64,000 nt of DNA, from the NCBI RefSeq assembly GCF_030445035.2, contig NC_080683.1, forward strand, positions 119,583,225 to 119,647,224, read 5' to 3'. This document shows, in pieces, positions 23,336 to 33,880 of the stretch (positions within the stretch are counted from its first letter, which is position 1; each line of letters opens with the position of its first letter). The notes beneath the pieces are model-generated. The model saw only the letters and a program-made list of their open reading frames with translations. It searched no databases and was not told where the DNA came from. The stretch is from Dasypus novemcinctus (Eukaryota > Chordata > Mammalia > Cingulata > Dasypodidae). The position numbers and the translations under genes were made by a program.

Positions 23336-23929
23336 GTGGTAAGCTAAGGATGGGTCTCCTTACCATGTAACTCAAAAAAAAAAAAAAAAAAAGGAAAAGA
23401 AATGCTTGTTGTGATTCTAAAAAGAATCTCAAAACTATCTTATGCCATCACCAGACACACACACTGAATAAAAATAATAGATGACCAACATATGTTTTTA
23501 TTTTCCTCTCTGCCAGGGTGATTTTATTTCAAGTGATCTCTTTCTGTTGCTCATCCTTTTTTGGATGCTTCTATTAAATCCATCTGAAATAGATGAATTT
23601 GTAGCACAAAACTTAATTTTATCATGTTTAGGAGGAGATCACCAACTGAGATGACAGTCATAAAAATTGCTTCAGCAGCTGTTTGTTTATAAAATAATTG
23701 CCCTAAGCTTATAAATATGTGCTGCACATTCATTTAGAGGGAAAGTAGAACTTCATGGATTTTTATGACTTTTTAAACATGATTTTTTATGTATGTAATG
23801 GGTTAAAATAATTTTTAGAAAAACCTTTCTTTTACATTTGTCTACTGAATCACACTGGTTTGTCATGTGGAAGGAAAAGCAAAACAAAATGAAACAAAAC
23901 AAAAACCACTGGTTCAGTGTCAAAGGACC

Positions 23930-24718
23930 TGATCCTCCACTTTGATCTTTTGCTTTTCACCAAGTGAGGTATGTATTAAAAGACTACAGAACCTCTTCCT
24001 CACACCACATGTGAAAATTAACTCAAAGTGGATCAACCTCCATGTAAGAGCAAACAAGTCCTAGAAATAAACAAGATAAATTTTTATGACCTTGGATTTT
24101 GCAATAGAACACTAAAAGTGCTCTTTTGCACTTTTGCAAAAAAAGAAAGAAAACAAAAGGATAAATTAGAGTTAATCAAAAAAACAACAACTTTTGTGCA
24201 TCAAAGGACACAATCAATAGAGTGACAAGACATCCAGTGAATGGTAATAAATGAATGCAATTCATAAATCTGATGAGAGTTTAGTATACAAAATATATAA
24301 AGAACCCCTACAACTCAATCAAAAAAAGACAAATAACCCAATTAAATATGGACTAAAAATAGACATTTTTGCAGAGAAGATAAGCAAACAGCCAATAAAC
24401 ACATGAAATGTTGCACAAAATGATTTGTCATGAGAAAAATGGAAAGCAAAGCCATAATTACATATCACCTCACACCTACTTGGAAGATTATAATAATAGA
24501 ATCAGAAAATTATAAGTTTTGGCAAGAATGTGGAGGAAACTGGAAGTCATGTATCTTTGTATCTTTTTGTTAGAATGAGAAACAGTGTGGCCATTGTGGA
24601 AAACAGTGTGGCAGTTCCTCAAAAAGGCTTCTGCACCATATGACCCAGCAATTCCATTCCTAGATACATATCTAAAAGAATTAAAAACAGGTGTTCCAAC
24701 AAAAACATGTACATGCAT
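23930..24718 (+). mobile_element. Old L1 ORF2 end and 3' UTR, sense, left part
   Basis: The A-rich sense strand follows old L1: AACTCAAAGTGGATCAACC near 24018 (end of ORF2), then a frame-broken stretch including ATCAAAGGACACAATCAATAGAGTGA, then the 3' UTR with CATATGACCCAGCAATTCC near 24637 and ACATGTACATGCAT before the LTR. Stops and frameshifts abound. It continues on the far side of the LTR at 25291. Confidence 0.8.
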
Positions 24719-25290
24719 CATAGCAGTTTGATATGGTTATGAATTCCAAAAATAGATATTGGATCATGTTTGTTATCTAGTCTGTACCTGGGCATGATTA
24801 AGTTATGATTAGGGCTTTGATTGGGCCATGGTATTAGGACGTTGAGTCTCTGCCCCTTGGTGGGTGGGGACTCACAGATAAAAGACATAGCCAAAGACAG
24901 AGTTGAGGGTTTTTGATGTTGGAGTTTTGATGTTGGAGTTTGATGCTGAAGCCTTAAGCTGGAGCCCCAGGAAGTCAACTCACAGAGGAAACAGAAGCAA
25001 GCCTCAGGAAGAGAGGAACCTTGAGCCCAGGAAGAAGCAAGCCCTGGGAAAAGAGACACCTTGAACCCAGAGAGAAGCAAGACCCTGGAAGGGAGGAAAC
25101 CAGGAAGCCCGAACCCTCACAGACATTGGCAGTCATCTTGCTTCAACACATGAAAATAGACTTTGGTGAGGGAAGTAACTTGTGCTTTATGACCTGGTAT
25201 CTGTAAGCTCCTACCCCAAATAAAGACCCTTTATAAAAACTAACCAATTTCTGGTATTTTGTATCAGCACCCATTTGGCTGATTAATACC
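24719..25290 (+). mobile_element. Solo LTR, family X copy 2, sense, nested in an L1
   Basis: Same family as 13688-14389: shared GTTTGATATGGTTATGAATT start, GGGCTTTGATTGGGCCA, AGACTTTGGTGAGGGAAGTA, CCTACCCCAAATAAAG and GGCTGATTAATAC. The expected TG start reads CA, and the last base is C rather than A. TGCAT (24714-24718) and TGCAC (25291-25295) are the target duplication with one change, and the L1 text joins across it. At 572 nt it is probably nearer the usual length than copy 1. An AATAAAG signal lies near 25219. Confidence 0.9.
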
Positions 25291-25700
25291 TGCACGTTCA
25301 TTGCAGTGTTATTCACAACTGCCTGAGAGGGAAACCGTCTAAATGTCCCTCACCTAACTGATGCATAAACCAAATGTGGAATATCCGTAAATGGATTATT
25401 ATTCAGGAATGAAGCTCAGATACATGACCTAACAGAGAAGAACCTCAAAAACCTGATGCTGAGTGAAGGAAGTCAGGCACAAAGGCTACCTATTGTATGA
25501 TTCTACTTATAGGAAGTATGCAGAAAAGGCAAAAGAACAGAAGCCAAAAGCAGGTTGATGATTACCAAGGAGTGGGGAGTGAGTGCTTAATGGGTATGAA
25601 GTTATCTTTTGGGGTGATAAAAATACTTGGAATTGGATAGAGGTGGTGGGTGCACACCCTTGTGAATATCTACGTGCCACTTGATTGCATGCTTTATAGT
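25291..25700 (+). mobile_element. Old L1 3' UTR, sense, right part
   Basis: Continues the L1 interrupted at 24718: TTCATTGCAGTGTTATTCAC, AAACCAAATGTGGAATATCC, GGATTATTATTCAGGAATGA and TATTGTATGATTCTACTTAT are all standard old-L1 3' UTR words in the right order. It fades out near 25700 without a clear poly(A). Confidence 0.8.
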
Positions 25701-27004
25701 GAATCAGAGCTGGAAAAGCCCTTGGCCCCCTCTCTGTCTGTCTCCTGGGCTAGTTCTGAATGGGAAGAGGTAAGTACGTTGTGTCACTGAGAACAATAAA
25801 GAAGTCTTTTTTTTTCATAAGGGTGATGGGGAAACAAAACTTACTTTAGGCCTGGGCATTTATATTGTCAAGGAATTAGGGCACTGCACTGTTGAACGAC
25901 TTGCCATTTGGGAGCACGTTTCCCATTTCCATTAAATTCTTTTTCCTGTTCCAATAATGAGAGATAACTTCCAAGAAGAAATGAGAAGACGTTTCAGGAA
26001 ATACAACTCGATGATAAGATAGTTCATATTCAGACCCAGAAGAAGGCAGGGGGCCAAAACACTGAAGGCAAGAAAGGAGTTACAGAAGAACAGGTAAACC
26101 TCCATTTTTTGGGGGGTATTTTGCTAATGCAAATGAAAAGAAGGAGTCCAGTGAATAGAGTATCAAAGTGTTATAATTTTATGTTTACTTTAAGCTAACA
26201 ATTTCCATGTGCAATTGGAGGGATTCTCTTAAGATTATACTGTAACTAGTTCCTTTGTAGACTGACAGATGTTGGAAAAATTATTGAATAAAATATTGTC
26301 TTATTGGAGTGAAAGTAAAAGAAGTCAAAACATGCCTGAATGATAATAGAGAATGTAAGGATTTACCTTTGCAATTCTTTAAAGGAAAACGTCTCTTTTC
26401 ACCCTGATAGCATGTAATAAATGATATTCAAAATCAAGTTCTCAATCTTATTTTTATGTTTTATGTTCATATTTATGTCGGGAGTACAGGAAATTTTCTG
26501 AAATATACTCTGATTTAAAACAGGTAACCAACAGAGTTATTTCAGAAATTTTATTGAAGAAATAAATATACTTCTCATTGTAATATTCTGGAAAATGTGA
26601 TTTAAGATTTTTGTAGAAGTTGTACCTATAAGTCTATAAGTATTCAAGCAACTAACTACTTAATATGCAGTGATTATTAATCAAGTTAGATTATTTGATT
26701 GAACCATAATTAAAATTTATAATTCTTCAGATAAAAACAGTCAAATATTAGCAATTTCATAAATTTAATTTAATTTTATCTTCCTCAATTCACTTATCAA
26801 AAAGGAACATCGATATTTTTGTAATATAGTTTCTTCAGATGAAGATATTATAATAAAGGGAACCAGAATGTTTTCAATACCTATCTTTAAACATTATTAT
26901 ATTTATTAAAACCCTGAGATACAGGTGACAGAGATCCTAGTGGGTCCAAGCAGAAATAAACAAAGCACTGTTTGAGTTTTACAATCATATTTATTTTAAC
27001 AATT
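25701..27004. other. AT-rich unassigned DNA
   Basis: No gene or named repeat. GAACAG|GTAAAC near 26090 looks like a splice donor, but every frame upstream is closed, so it is not annotated. Confidence 0.5.
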
Positions 27005-27225
27005 TTAGTCTAGTAACACACTGTGAATAATGGACTGTAGCTAATAGTACATTTATTAAAATGATTAAAATGTCCTTTCAGGAATTGCAACAAATGCACC
27101 ACACTAATGCAAGGTGTTACTATTAGGGTGGTATATGGGAACTCTCTGTTTTATGCTTTATTTTTCTGTATAACTACAACTTCTCTAATAAGACAAGAAA
27201 TAAACCATGGGATTCTTTGACTCAA
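27005..27225 (+). mobile_element. L1 3' terminal fragment, sense
   Basis: CAACAAATGCACCACACTAATGCAAGG, then GGTATATGGGAACTCTCTG and ACTACAACTTCTCTAATAAGA follow the terminal 200 bases of a placental-mammal L1 3' UTR. It is strongly 5' truncated, as most L1 copies are. Confidence 0.65.
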
Positions 27226-27765
27226 GGTGGTGCCTGCCTGTTGGTTTAGTTCTCAGGCCACCCTTTCCATGTGTCCAGAAGCATTAAATCTATAAACGAA
27301 GTGTCAAAAATAATAAAATGGCAAAAATACAAATAAGAGTATTCTTTATTTCATGGCCATGGATTGACCTAGAGAAAATGGGCCAGTGTGGGTCCCATTG
27401 CCCATGCCTAAATTAGTAATTCTAGTCAGGTATATGAGTCCTTCTATCAGCCAGTCTAGATGAGGTGATCTGCCTGCAGATGGGGACGTGTAAAATGGCT
27501 GGGGAAGAAGGCGCAGGGTATACCTACCTCCCCCAGGTATCTTGCTGTCATCAGAAGAAGGAGGAGTAGATGCCAAGTAGAACAAACAAGAGGTGCTTTG
27601 TATACTATTGTACTTACTTTTAAATAACTTCTGTTGAAGATTCTATCTTTAGAATGATGTGTGACAAGCAGAGCATAAAAAGTCTATACAGCAACTTAGC
27701 TGGGGTCACCTCTAACCTAAAAGAGGAGTCAACATATCTAGGTTACATATGCAGTAAGTCACTTT
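27226..27765. other. Unassigned DNA
   Basis: No gene or repeat recognised. A 79-codon minus-strand ORF (27346-27585) has no family features. Confidence 0.5.
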
Positions 27766-29040
27766 TTAATAAGATTTTATAGATTCACAGAAAATTGGGA
27801 ACATAGTAGAGAAAGGTCCCACGTACCCTTCACTGAGTTTTGCCCAATGGTTCCATCTTATATACTTATGGTACAATATAAAACGCAGGGATGTGAAATT
27901 GGAACAATGCATGTGAATGGTTCTATGTAATTTTAAATTTTGTATAATCATGACCTCAATCAAGATAGAGAGCTCTCCCATCACCACAAAGATCTCTCTC
28001 AGGCTGCCTGTTTTAGTTCCCCACGACTGCTGTAAGAAACTACCAGGCATTGGGTGTCTTGACAGCACGGAACTTTTGTGTCTCACAGTTCTGGAGAGTA
28101 GAGGTTGGAATTCAAGGTGTCAGCAAGGCTGGCTGCTTCTCAAGGGAGACTCTGGCATCTTCTTCTGGTTCCTGGTGGTGACCGTCAAGCAGTGGTGTTC
28201 CCTGGCTTGTGGCAGCATCACTCTAGTTTCCACCTGTCATCGCACGGTCTTCCCTCCTGGGTGCCTGTCTTGGTGCTTCTTCTTCCCTTCTTATCAGGAC
28301 CCCAGTCATAGGATTAAGGCCCCATCCTACTTCCACAGGGTCTCATCTTAACTAGCCACAACTGCAGAGACCCTATTTCCAGCAAGGTCACATTTTGAGG
28401 TTCCAGGTGGACATGCATTTTGTGGGTATGGTTAACCCAGTACACTACCCCTTTTTACTCACTTCAACTCCCCTCCCACCACCACTCTCAAACCAGTGCT
28501 GGGTTGTATGATAAGTGTACCTTGTGGCTTTAAGGAAGCTGCCAGATTATTTTTAAGAGTGGCTGTGCATTCCCTTGAGCATTGTGTAAGAAATCCAATT
28601 TCTTTATATTCTCACCAACATCTTGTGTTGTAAACTTAAAATTGTAGTCATTCTGGTAAGTGTCTTGTGATACTGAGGTCTTAATTTGCACTTTCCTAAT
28701 GGCTAGAAATGTTGACCATCTTTTTGTGAGCTTATTTGCTATCTATATACCCTTTTTGGTGAAATATTTATTTTTTTGTTTGTTTGGCCCATTTTCTAAT
28801 TAGATTTTTATTTAAATGTTGAGTTATGAAGGTTATTTGTTTATTATAGATAAGAATCATTTATCAGATATGTGGTTTGAAAATATTTTCTACCAGTCTG
28901 TAAGCTTGTCTTTTCATCCTCTTAATAGAGATTTTCACGGAGTAAACGTGTAATTTTTATGACATCTGATTTATTGATTAAGTTATTTTATGGGTCATGT
29001 GTTTTGTGTCATGGGTAAGAACTCATTATCTTATCCTTTC
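27766..29040 (-). mobile_element. Old L1 3' UTR, antisense, split by an LTR
   Basis: The plus strand reads the reverse complement of an old L1 3' UTR: ATTTTATAGATTCACAGAAA at the left, TGCCCAATGGTTCCATC, then (after the LTR at 28009-28444) GTGGCTGTGCATTCCCTTGA, ATTTGCACTTTCCTAATGGC, TTTATCAGATATGTGGTTTG and GGTCATGTGTTTTGTGTCATG. Orientation flips at about 29040. Confidence 0.8.
28009..28444 (-). mobile_element. MLT1-type LTR, antisense, nested in an L1
   Basis: Starts TGTTTTAGTTCCCCACGACT and ends ACCCAGTACA, with internal GTGTCTCACAGTTCTGGAGA, GATTAAGGCCCCATCC and ACATGCATTTTGTGGG in the MLT1 antisense order. CTGCC (28004-28008) and CTACC (28445-28449) form the 5-bp target duplication with one mismatch. 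The plus-strand ORF of 144 codons inside it (27917-28351) is accidental. Confidence 0.85.
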
Positions 29041-29141
29041 CCTATACCTCGCCCCTTATACAAAAACTGACTCAAAATGGACCATAGATTTAAACATGAA
29101 ATGCAAAATTATGAAACCTTATCTTTTTAATGTAAAATTGT
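29041..29141 (+). mobile_element. Inverted 5' piece of the L1 on its left
   Basis: ATACAAAAACTGACTCAAAATGGACC is sense L1 from the end of ORF2, opposite in orientation to the antisense 3' UTR that ends at 29040. In the L1 map it is the segment that should come next in antisense, so this looks like a 5' inversion (twin priming) rather than a separate insertion. It is followed directly by the SINE. Confidence 0.6.
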
Positions 29142-29547
29142 GGGAAACAGACTTGGCCCAGTGGTTAAGGTGTCCATCTACCACATGGGAGGTCTGCAGT
29201 TCAAACTCCGGGTCTCCTTGACCCGTATGGAGCTGGCCCATGTGCAGCGCTGATGCACGCAAGGAGTGCCCTACCATGCAGGGGTGTCCCCCACGTAGGG
29301 GAGCCCACATGCAAGGGATGCATTCTGTAAGGAGAGCCACCCAGCGTAAAGAAAGTGCAGCCTGCCCAGGAGTGGTGCCACACACAGGGAGAGCTGACAC
29401 AGCAAGATGACGCAACAAAAAGAAACACAGATTCCTGGTGCTGCTGCTAAGGATAGAAGCGGTCACAGAAGAACACAATGCGAATGGACATGGAGAGCAG
29501 ACAACTTGGGGGGGGGCGTGGGAGAGAAATAAATAAATAAATAATAA
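29142..29547 (+). mobile_element. DAS-type tRNA-derived SINE, full length, sense
   Basis: Starts GGGAAACAGACTTGGCCCAG. TGGCCCAGTGGTTAAGG (29155-29171) is a box A-like and GCAGTTCAAACTCC (29194-29207) a box B-like Pol III promoter element, so the head derives from a tRNA. The body carries GGAGTGCCCTACCATGCAGG, AAGAAAGTGCAGCCTGCCCA and GATGACGCAACAAAAAGAAA, then a G-run and an AAATAAATAAATAAT tail. The length of about 405 nt fits the long DAS-III type of the nine-banded armadillo. It inserted beside old L1 sequence. The antisense ORF 29119-29478 is not a gene. Confidence 0.93.
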
Positions 29548-29559
29548 TTGCTTGTAAAC

Positions 29560-29835
29560 TGTCTTAGTTTACCAGGGTTGCTATAACAAATACCACAAAC
29601 TAGTAGGCTTACACAACTGAATTTATTATCTCACAGTTTTGGAAGCTAGAAGCTCAAAATCAAGGTATTGGCAGGGCCATGTTTTCTCCAAAGTCTTTCA
29701 CATTCTGGTGGTGGCTTGGCAGTCCATAACTCAGTCTCTGCCTCCATCACATGGCCATCTCTCTCCCTGTCTGTCTCTCAAACGAATCAAAATTTCTTCT
29801 GGGACTGGGAGTCCCATTATAATCCTATAAAATCT
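29560..29835 (-). mobile_element. MLT1-like LTR fragment, antisense
   Basis: TGTCTTAGTTTACCAGGGTT, GCTATAACAAATACCACAAA and TTATTATCTCACAGTTTTGG are the antisense start of an MLT1-like LTR. The match fades near 29835, so the 5' half of the LTR is missing. The left end lies 12 bases beyond the SINE tail. Confidence 0.7.
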
Positions 29836-31251
29836 TGTTAATCATAATGTTTGCATTATTATAAGTGATAATTGCAGTTCTGATCTACATATTTTGACAT
29901 AGAATAAAGTTCCGGAGCCAGAAAGCCACTTTGGGATGCAGGGTGATCCTCTGAGCTTTTGGAGAAAGTTGCTTCTCAGTGCTCTATTAGGAAGTGATGC
30001 TAAAGCTCCTGCAAGTGGAGTTCTTTTAACAATTGAGACAGCACAGTGTATAAATGAAGTTAGGGCCTAACTGAGAGTTGCTAAAAGGATAAGATCTTTG
30101 TTCATTCCTCAAGCTTCCTACTCATTTGTAGTTTGGTTACATTGCTATGGAAATTTTCTTTTAACTGTGCAGTAAAGCAAATAAAATTTTGTACCTAACG
30201 GGCTGGTAAGGTTGAGAGTACAATTAAACTAATAGCAGAAAGTGCTGGGATTTGAATAAAAACATTTCTTTTGCAAGCATCCTTAATGAAGATGTTGGGT
30301 GAATATTGAATATTGATCTGGAACAGAGTATGTTGAATCCATAAGAGCTCTCACTTATTACAAACAAAATATCACCTTACCCTTTTCAAGCTTATGAAAA
30401 AAGTACAAGTTTATGATGCTGTAAATTTAGTTTTAAACTAAATGACATGATTAAACATAAACAAATTTGGTAACTGACAGGAGACCAGAGTTAATTGAAC
30501 TGACTAGAGAGTAGATTTAAATTCTCCAAGCTACAGTATCAACAGGAACTCCCAATGAATCACTCAGAGGGGCTGTGGTATCTATGAGCAGTTGCCAAGC
30601 TAACCTTGGAGGCCATTTATGCTTTAATGAAGAGGACTGTGGTATTGGGAATGGGGATGAAGGAGAGGAGGCACCAGTTTTTACTACTGTCTGTTTCCTA
30701 GGGACCACTGGGAGATAGATATTTTGGTTACTGTGGGTGTCTTCTGGGACAATAATGACAACTATCACCATACAATTTATTAAATCCCCGTAGGAATGTT
30801 TCCATCATCTCTTTGTAAAGAATTTGTTGGATGTAATATTTTCCAGAAGTACTGGAAAATTTACTTAAGCGCCAAAAATACAAGTGAAATTGACTAGAAG
30901 CAGAAAGTCCCTGTCCAAGCTAAGGAAATGCAAAAAGTAAACAAATGGTATAAATAGCTAAAGAATGTAAATCTGTGGTTAGCAGTGACGTCTGGATATC
31001 CAGTTTAAAGATTTGTGCCTTATTACCAACCGTAGGTTCAAACTGAATGAAATTACAATTTAACATCCAAATAGCTTGATGCTATGTCAATTAAATGAAC
31101 ATTCTATAAATGTCATTCTGAAATGTTTTTGAGATTTGAGTCTCTAAACTGATTGCCTCTGTAAAAAAACAACATATTCTACTTTTCCTTTTTAATTCAG
31201 GTTAGGAATAATAGTATGCTCTCTTGGCCTAAATCCCCCAAAGAGACTTAC
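29836..31251. other. Unassigned, largely non-repetitive DNA
   Basis: No gene or named repeat. About 30110-30380 is complex, non-repeat sequence (TTACATTGCTATGGAAATTT resembles an RFX X-box half; GAATATTGAATATTGAT has homeobox-like cores) and could be a conserved element, but evidence is weak. Confidence 0.45.
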
Positions 31252-31517
31252 TTTCTCTGTGGTCCATAGATTCTTGAACCATGAATCATGCTCTTTGGTG
31301 GTGACAATTGTCATTTGAAAAGTCTCCGATGGTAATGTTCTAGGATTTTTGCCATTTTTGTTTCATCCAGTTTTGTTTTATTTTCGACCTTTAAACCTTC
31401 AGTATACTTATTTTTAAATTCAGAAATGAACAGACCTGAAATTTCTTCAGGCTCCCTGACTGCAACATTAGTGCATTGAAATTGTCCCAGGTACTGGTTA
31501 TCTTGAATGTTACTGTA
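31252..31517 (-). other. Exon-like ORF, product not recognised
   Basis: On the minus strand an open frame runs from 31559 to 31311. Between a pyrimidine-rich TTTTATCTCTGTAAG (possible acceptor; exon from 31517, or from 31512 after TACAG) and a strong donor, AAA|GTAAGT (GT at 31251-31250), the translation looks protein-like: NVAVREPEEISGLF, FKNKYTEGLKVENK, LDETKMAKILEHYHRRLF. A TGA ends this frame at 31311. Reading on in the neighbouring frame gives MTIVTTKEHDSWFKNLW up to the donor, so a single frameshift may have broken an older exon. I do not recognise the family. It could be an exon relic, an exon with alternative use, or chance. Confidence 0.2.
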
Positions 31518-32160
31518 CTTACAGAGATAAAATATAATTAAAATCACTCTCAATACCATATAATTTATATGTTAATTTTGTGTTATATTGAAAGTACAGC
31601 AATTAACTATGGGAATACATTGATACAGGCATTTTCTTATACTTTAGGGAACGGCTTAGCATTACTAAGTATTTAGACTGATGTTTTCATGAAGATATTG
31701 CTTAAAATATGGAACAGTTTACTTCTTGCATATTCTGTATTTGGAATCCTATGATGATATTGACTCCAATCTTAAAATATATTGTAAAAAATTTGGTACT
31801 GCATAGGTTTAATTGCAAATCCTATTAATTTGCATCTAATAGAAATTATTATACTACAGTGGTTTCTATGCAAAATGATATTGTAACAAAGACATGAGAA
31901 TGAGGAGACAGTTGTTAAATCTCTCCCCTCACACACAGGGCCACAATCTGCCTTTTGGTGTTCTTTTCCCGACAAAGAATAAACTACTGCAGGAGAGTTA
32001 TTGTTTCTTGAGAATTTGATCTTTCTTGCTCTACTCTATTTTGTAAAATATTACATTAGCCTTTTAACCTTTCCTGACTGCTATTTATAATTAATCATTT
32101 TGCAACTAATTATTTGGACAAAATCTTAGAATGCTATTGACCACAAAGGACCTTGGACAC
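31518..32160. other. Unassigned DNA
   Basis: AT-rich; no gene or repeat recognised. It would be the 5' flanking intron if the ORF next to it is a real minus-strand exon. Confidence 0.45.
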
Positions 32161-32310
32161 TGTTCTGGTTTGCTGAGCTGCTCAAAACAGATTTCATAAA
32201 ATGGTTGGCTTTCAGCATTTGGACATTTCTGAGGTTGTGAAAATGTCCAAATCAAGGCTTCATCAAGATGATACCTTTGTTATGAAAAATGGCTCCCGAT
32301 GATCCTGGAA
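32161..32310 (-). mobile_element. Armadillo-type LTR end, antisense, truncated
   Basis: TGTTCTGGTTTGCTGAGCTG followed by AAAATGGTTGGCTTTCAGC and CTGAGGTTGTGAAAATGTCC matches the antisense start of the LTR family seen at 35692-36470 and at 63495-64000. The match is cut by the SINE tail at about 32311. Confidence 0.7.
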
Positions 32311-32528
32311 TCTTTTTTTTTTAAAGATTTATTTATTTATTTATTTATTTCTCCTCCCCTTCCCCCCCCCCCCCCCCAGTTGTCTGTTCTCTGTGTCTTT
32401 TTGCTGCGTCTTCTTTGTCCGCTTCTGTTGTTGTCAGCAGCACGGAAATCCATGTTTCTTTTTGTTGCGTCATCTTGTTGTGTCAGCTCTCCGTGTGGGC
32501 AGCACCATTCCTGGGCAGGCTGCACTTG
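32311..32528 (-). mobile_element. DAS-type SINE, antisense, 5' truncated
   Basis: The plus strand starts with a T-run, AAAGATTTATTTATTTATTT, a C-run of about 17 bases and AGTTGTCTGTTCTCTGTGTC: the reverse complement of a DAS tail. It runs through TTGTTGCGTCATCTTGTTG to CTGGGCAGGCTGCACTT and then stops. The tRNA-derived head with the promoter boxes is absent, so it could not be transcribed by Pol III. Confidence 0.9.
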
Positions 32529-32700
32529 CAAAGATACAAGCCAGAAAACCCCCAAAATGGGAGAAACCCGTGCCAGAACCCTGCAGAATCACAGTTCAGT
32601 ACAGCTTTGCCCTTGATTTTGGACTTCTAACCTCTGAAAGCATGAGATAATAAATGATTAATCCATCCCATTGTGTGGTAAATGTCATTGCAGATCCGGC
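32529..32700 (+). mobile_element. LTR 3' end relic, sense
   Basis: TTGATTTTGGACTTCTAACCTC, then GAGATAATAAATGATTAATCC and CCCATTGTGTGGTAAATG follow an MLT-type LTR 3' end including an AATAAA signal. It is in the opposite orientation to the LTR fragment left of the SINE, so these are two different LTR copies. The true left border is obscured by the SINE. Confidence 0.5.
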
Positions 32701-33739
32701 AGACAAAGACGTTGTTCAAGACAGAATGTCAGGGCTACGAATGTCATTTGAATCTACTTTTAATTGGCACATATTATATCTTCTGTTCAGATATTACTAA
32801 AAGTATAACCTTAAACTCCATAATATTTACCAGAGTCTGTGGGATATATTGAAGATTGAAGGATATTTTCCGGAAGCCATCTCTCTAAGACACTCAAACT
32901 TACTCTAAAATCAAGCCAGATCATCACACATTCAGAGTGGGGTCTGCCATTGATTTGGCCAGTCATAGAACTGTTTTCAATGATTCTGAATTTTGCAGTG
33001 CCAGTTTCCTAGGTCAAAATACATTGTGAGTCACAGCCCTTTGGAATTCACTCATTCAGTAGAGTGATGCCAAGTTTATTGTCCACTCTGCCACAAAATA
33101 CTCAACTTTTGGGGAAATGGGGGAAAATTCTCTATTTTCAATAACTGCACTTCAGCTTTTCCTCAATGGCTGTTCTTATTTATGAGATTCCATCTTATGA
33201 ACACTGTAATTCATGGACTGAGTAATTTTTCCTTATTCTCTCTTTTTATTACTATTATCATTTTTATTGCTATAATCATTATTATTGTAATATGCATTGG
33301 CTTCTAGGAAGAGAAGAGGCAAATTTGCAGTCCAATTTTACTCATGATTTTATGGCAAACGTTGGTGGATTAACATTCCCCTGACTTCATCTTATTCTTG
33401 CTCTTATTTCATCACTTACTCTTTAGTCTTTCTGAATGCATGTAATTTTATAAAGAGCCTCAAATCACTTTTAGAATAGATGTTTGAATAAATAGTATTT
33501 ATTATTCAAAATGTACACCTGTGGGAAAATAATTTGATGTACAATTTTTGCTCTATATTCAGCTACTCTAGTATCTAAAGTACATATTTCTTAATGACTC
33601 TAGCAAATGAAAAATCTTCAGAACACAGAGGTAGAAAGAGTGTGACAATGAATGGCAAAATGCTGATGATCCTAATAATAGTAGATGAAGAAGAGGAAGG
33701 AGAAGACAGAAAGCAAAGCAAAGGAAAGGAGGAAGAAGG
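32701..33739. other. Unassigned DNA
   Basis: No gene or nameable repeat. A purine-rich patch (33680-33745, GAAGAAGAGGAAGGAG) precedes a MIR. The ORF 33594-33830 runs through that patch and the MIR and is accidental. Confidence 0.5.
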
Positions 33740-33880
33740 AGGAATGCTTAGCATCGGCCTACACTGTGTAAAATTCCTACTTATCCCAATTTTACCCAGA
33801 AGGAAAATGAACCTGAGAGAAATTGAGTAACTTGCCTCATGTTATGTAACTTGTTAGACAAGTTGTTAGACAACTTGTAA
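33740..33880 (-). mobile_element. MIR relic, antisense
   Basis: TTATCCCAATTTTACCCAGAAGG, AATGAACCTGAGAGAAATTGAG and TAACTTGCCTCATGTTATG mirror the MIR core (antisense TTATCCCCATTTTACAGATGAGG, then GTAACTTGCCCAAGG). Eroded and partial. Confidence 0.6.

Noticed and set aside
13688..25290. Provirus with LTRs at 13.7 and 24.7 kb
   Set aside because: Each LTR has its own 5-bp duplication, the right one sits inside an L1, and no retroviral internal sequence lies between.
27917..28351. Plus-strand ORF of 144 codons
   Set aside because: It crosses the border of an L1 and an antisense MLT1 LTR and has no domain.
29155..29207. tRNA gene, from box A and box B-like blocks
   Set aside because: The blocks belong to a 405-nt SINE with tail. 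No cloverleaf with acceptor stem and anticodon loop is evident.
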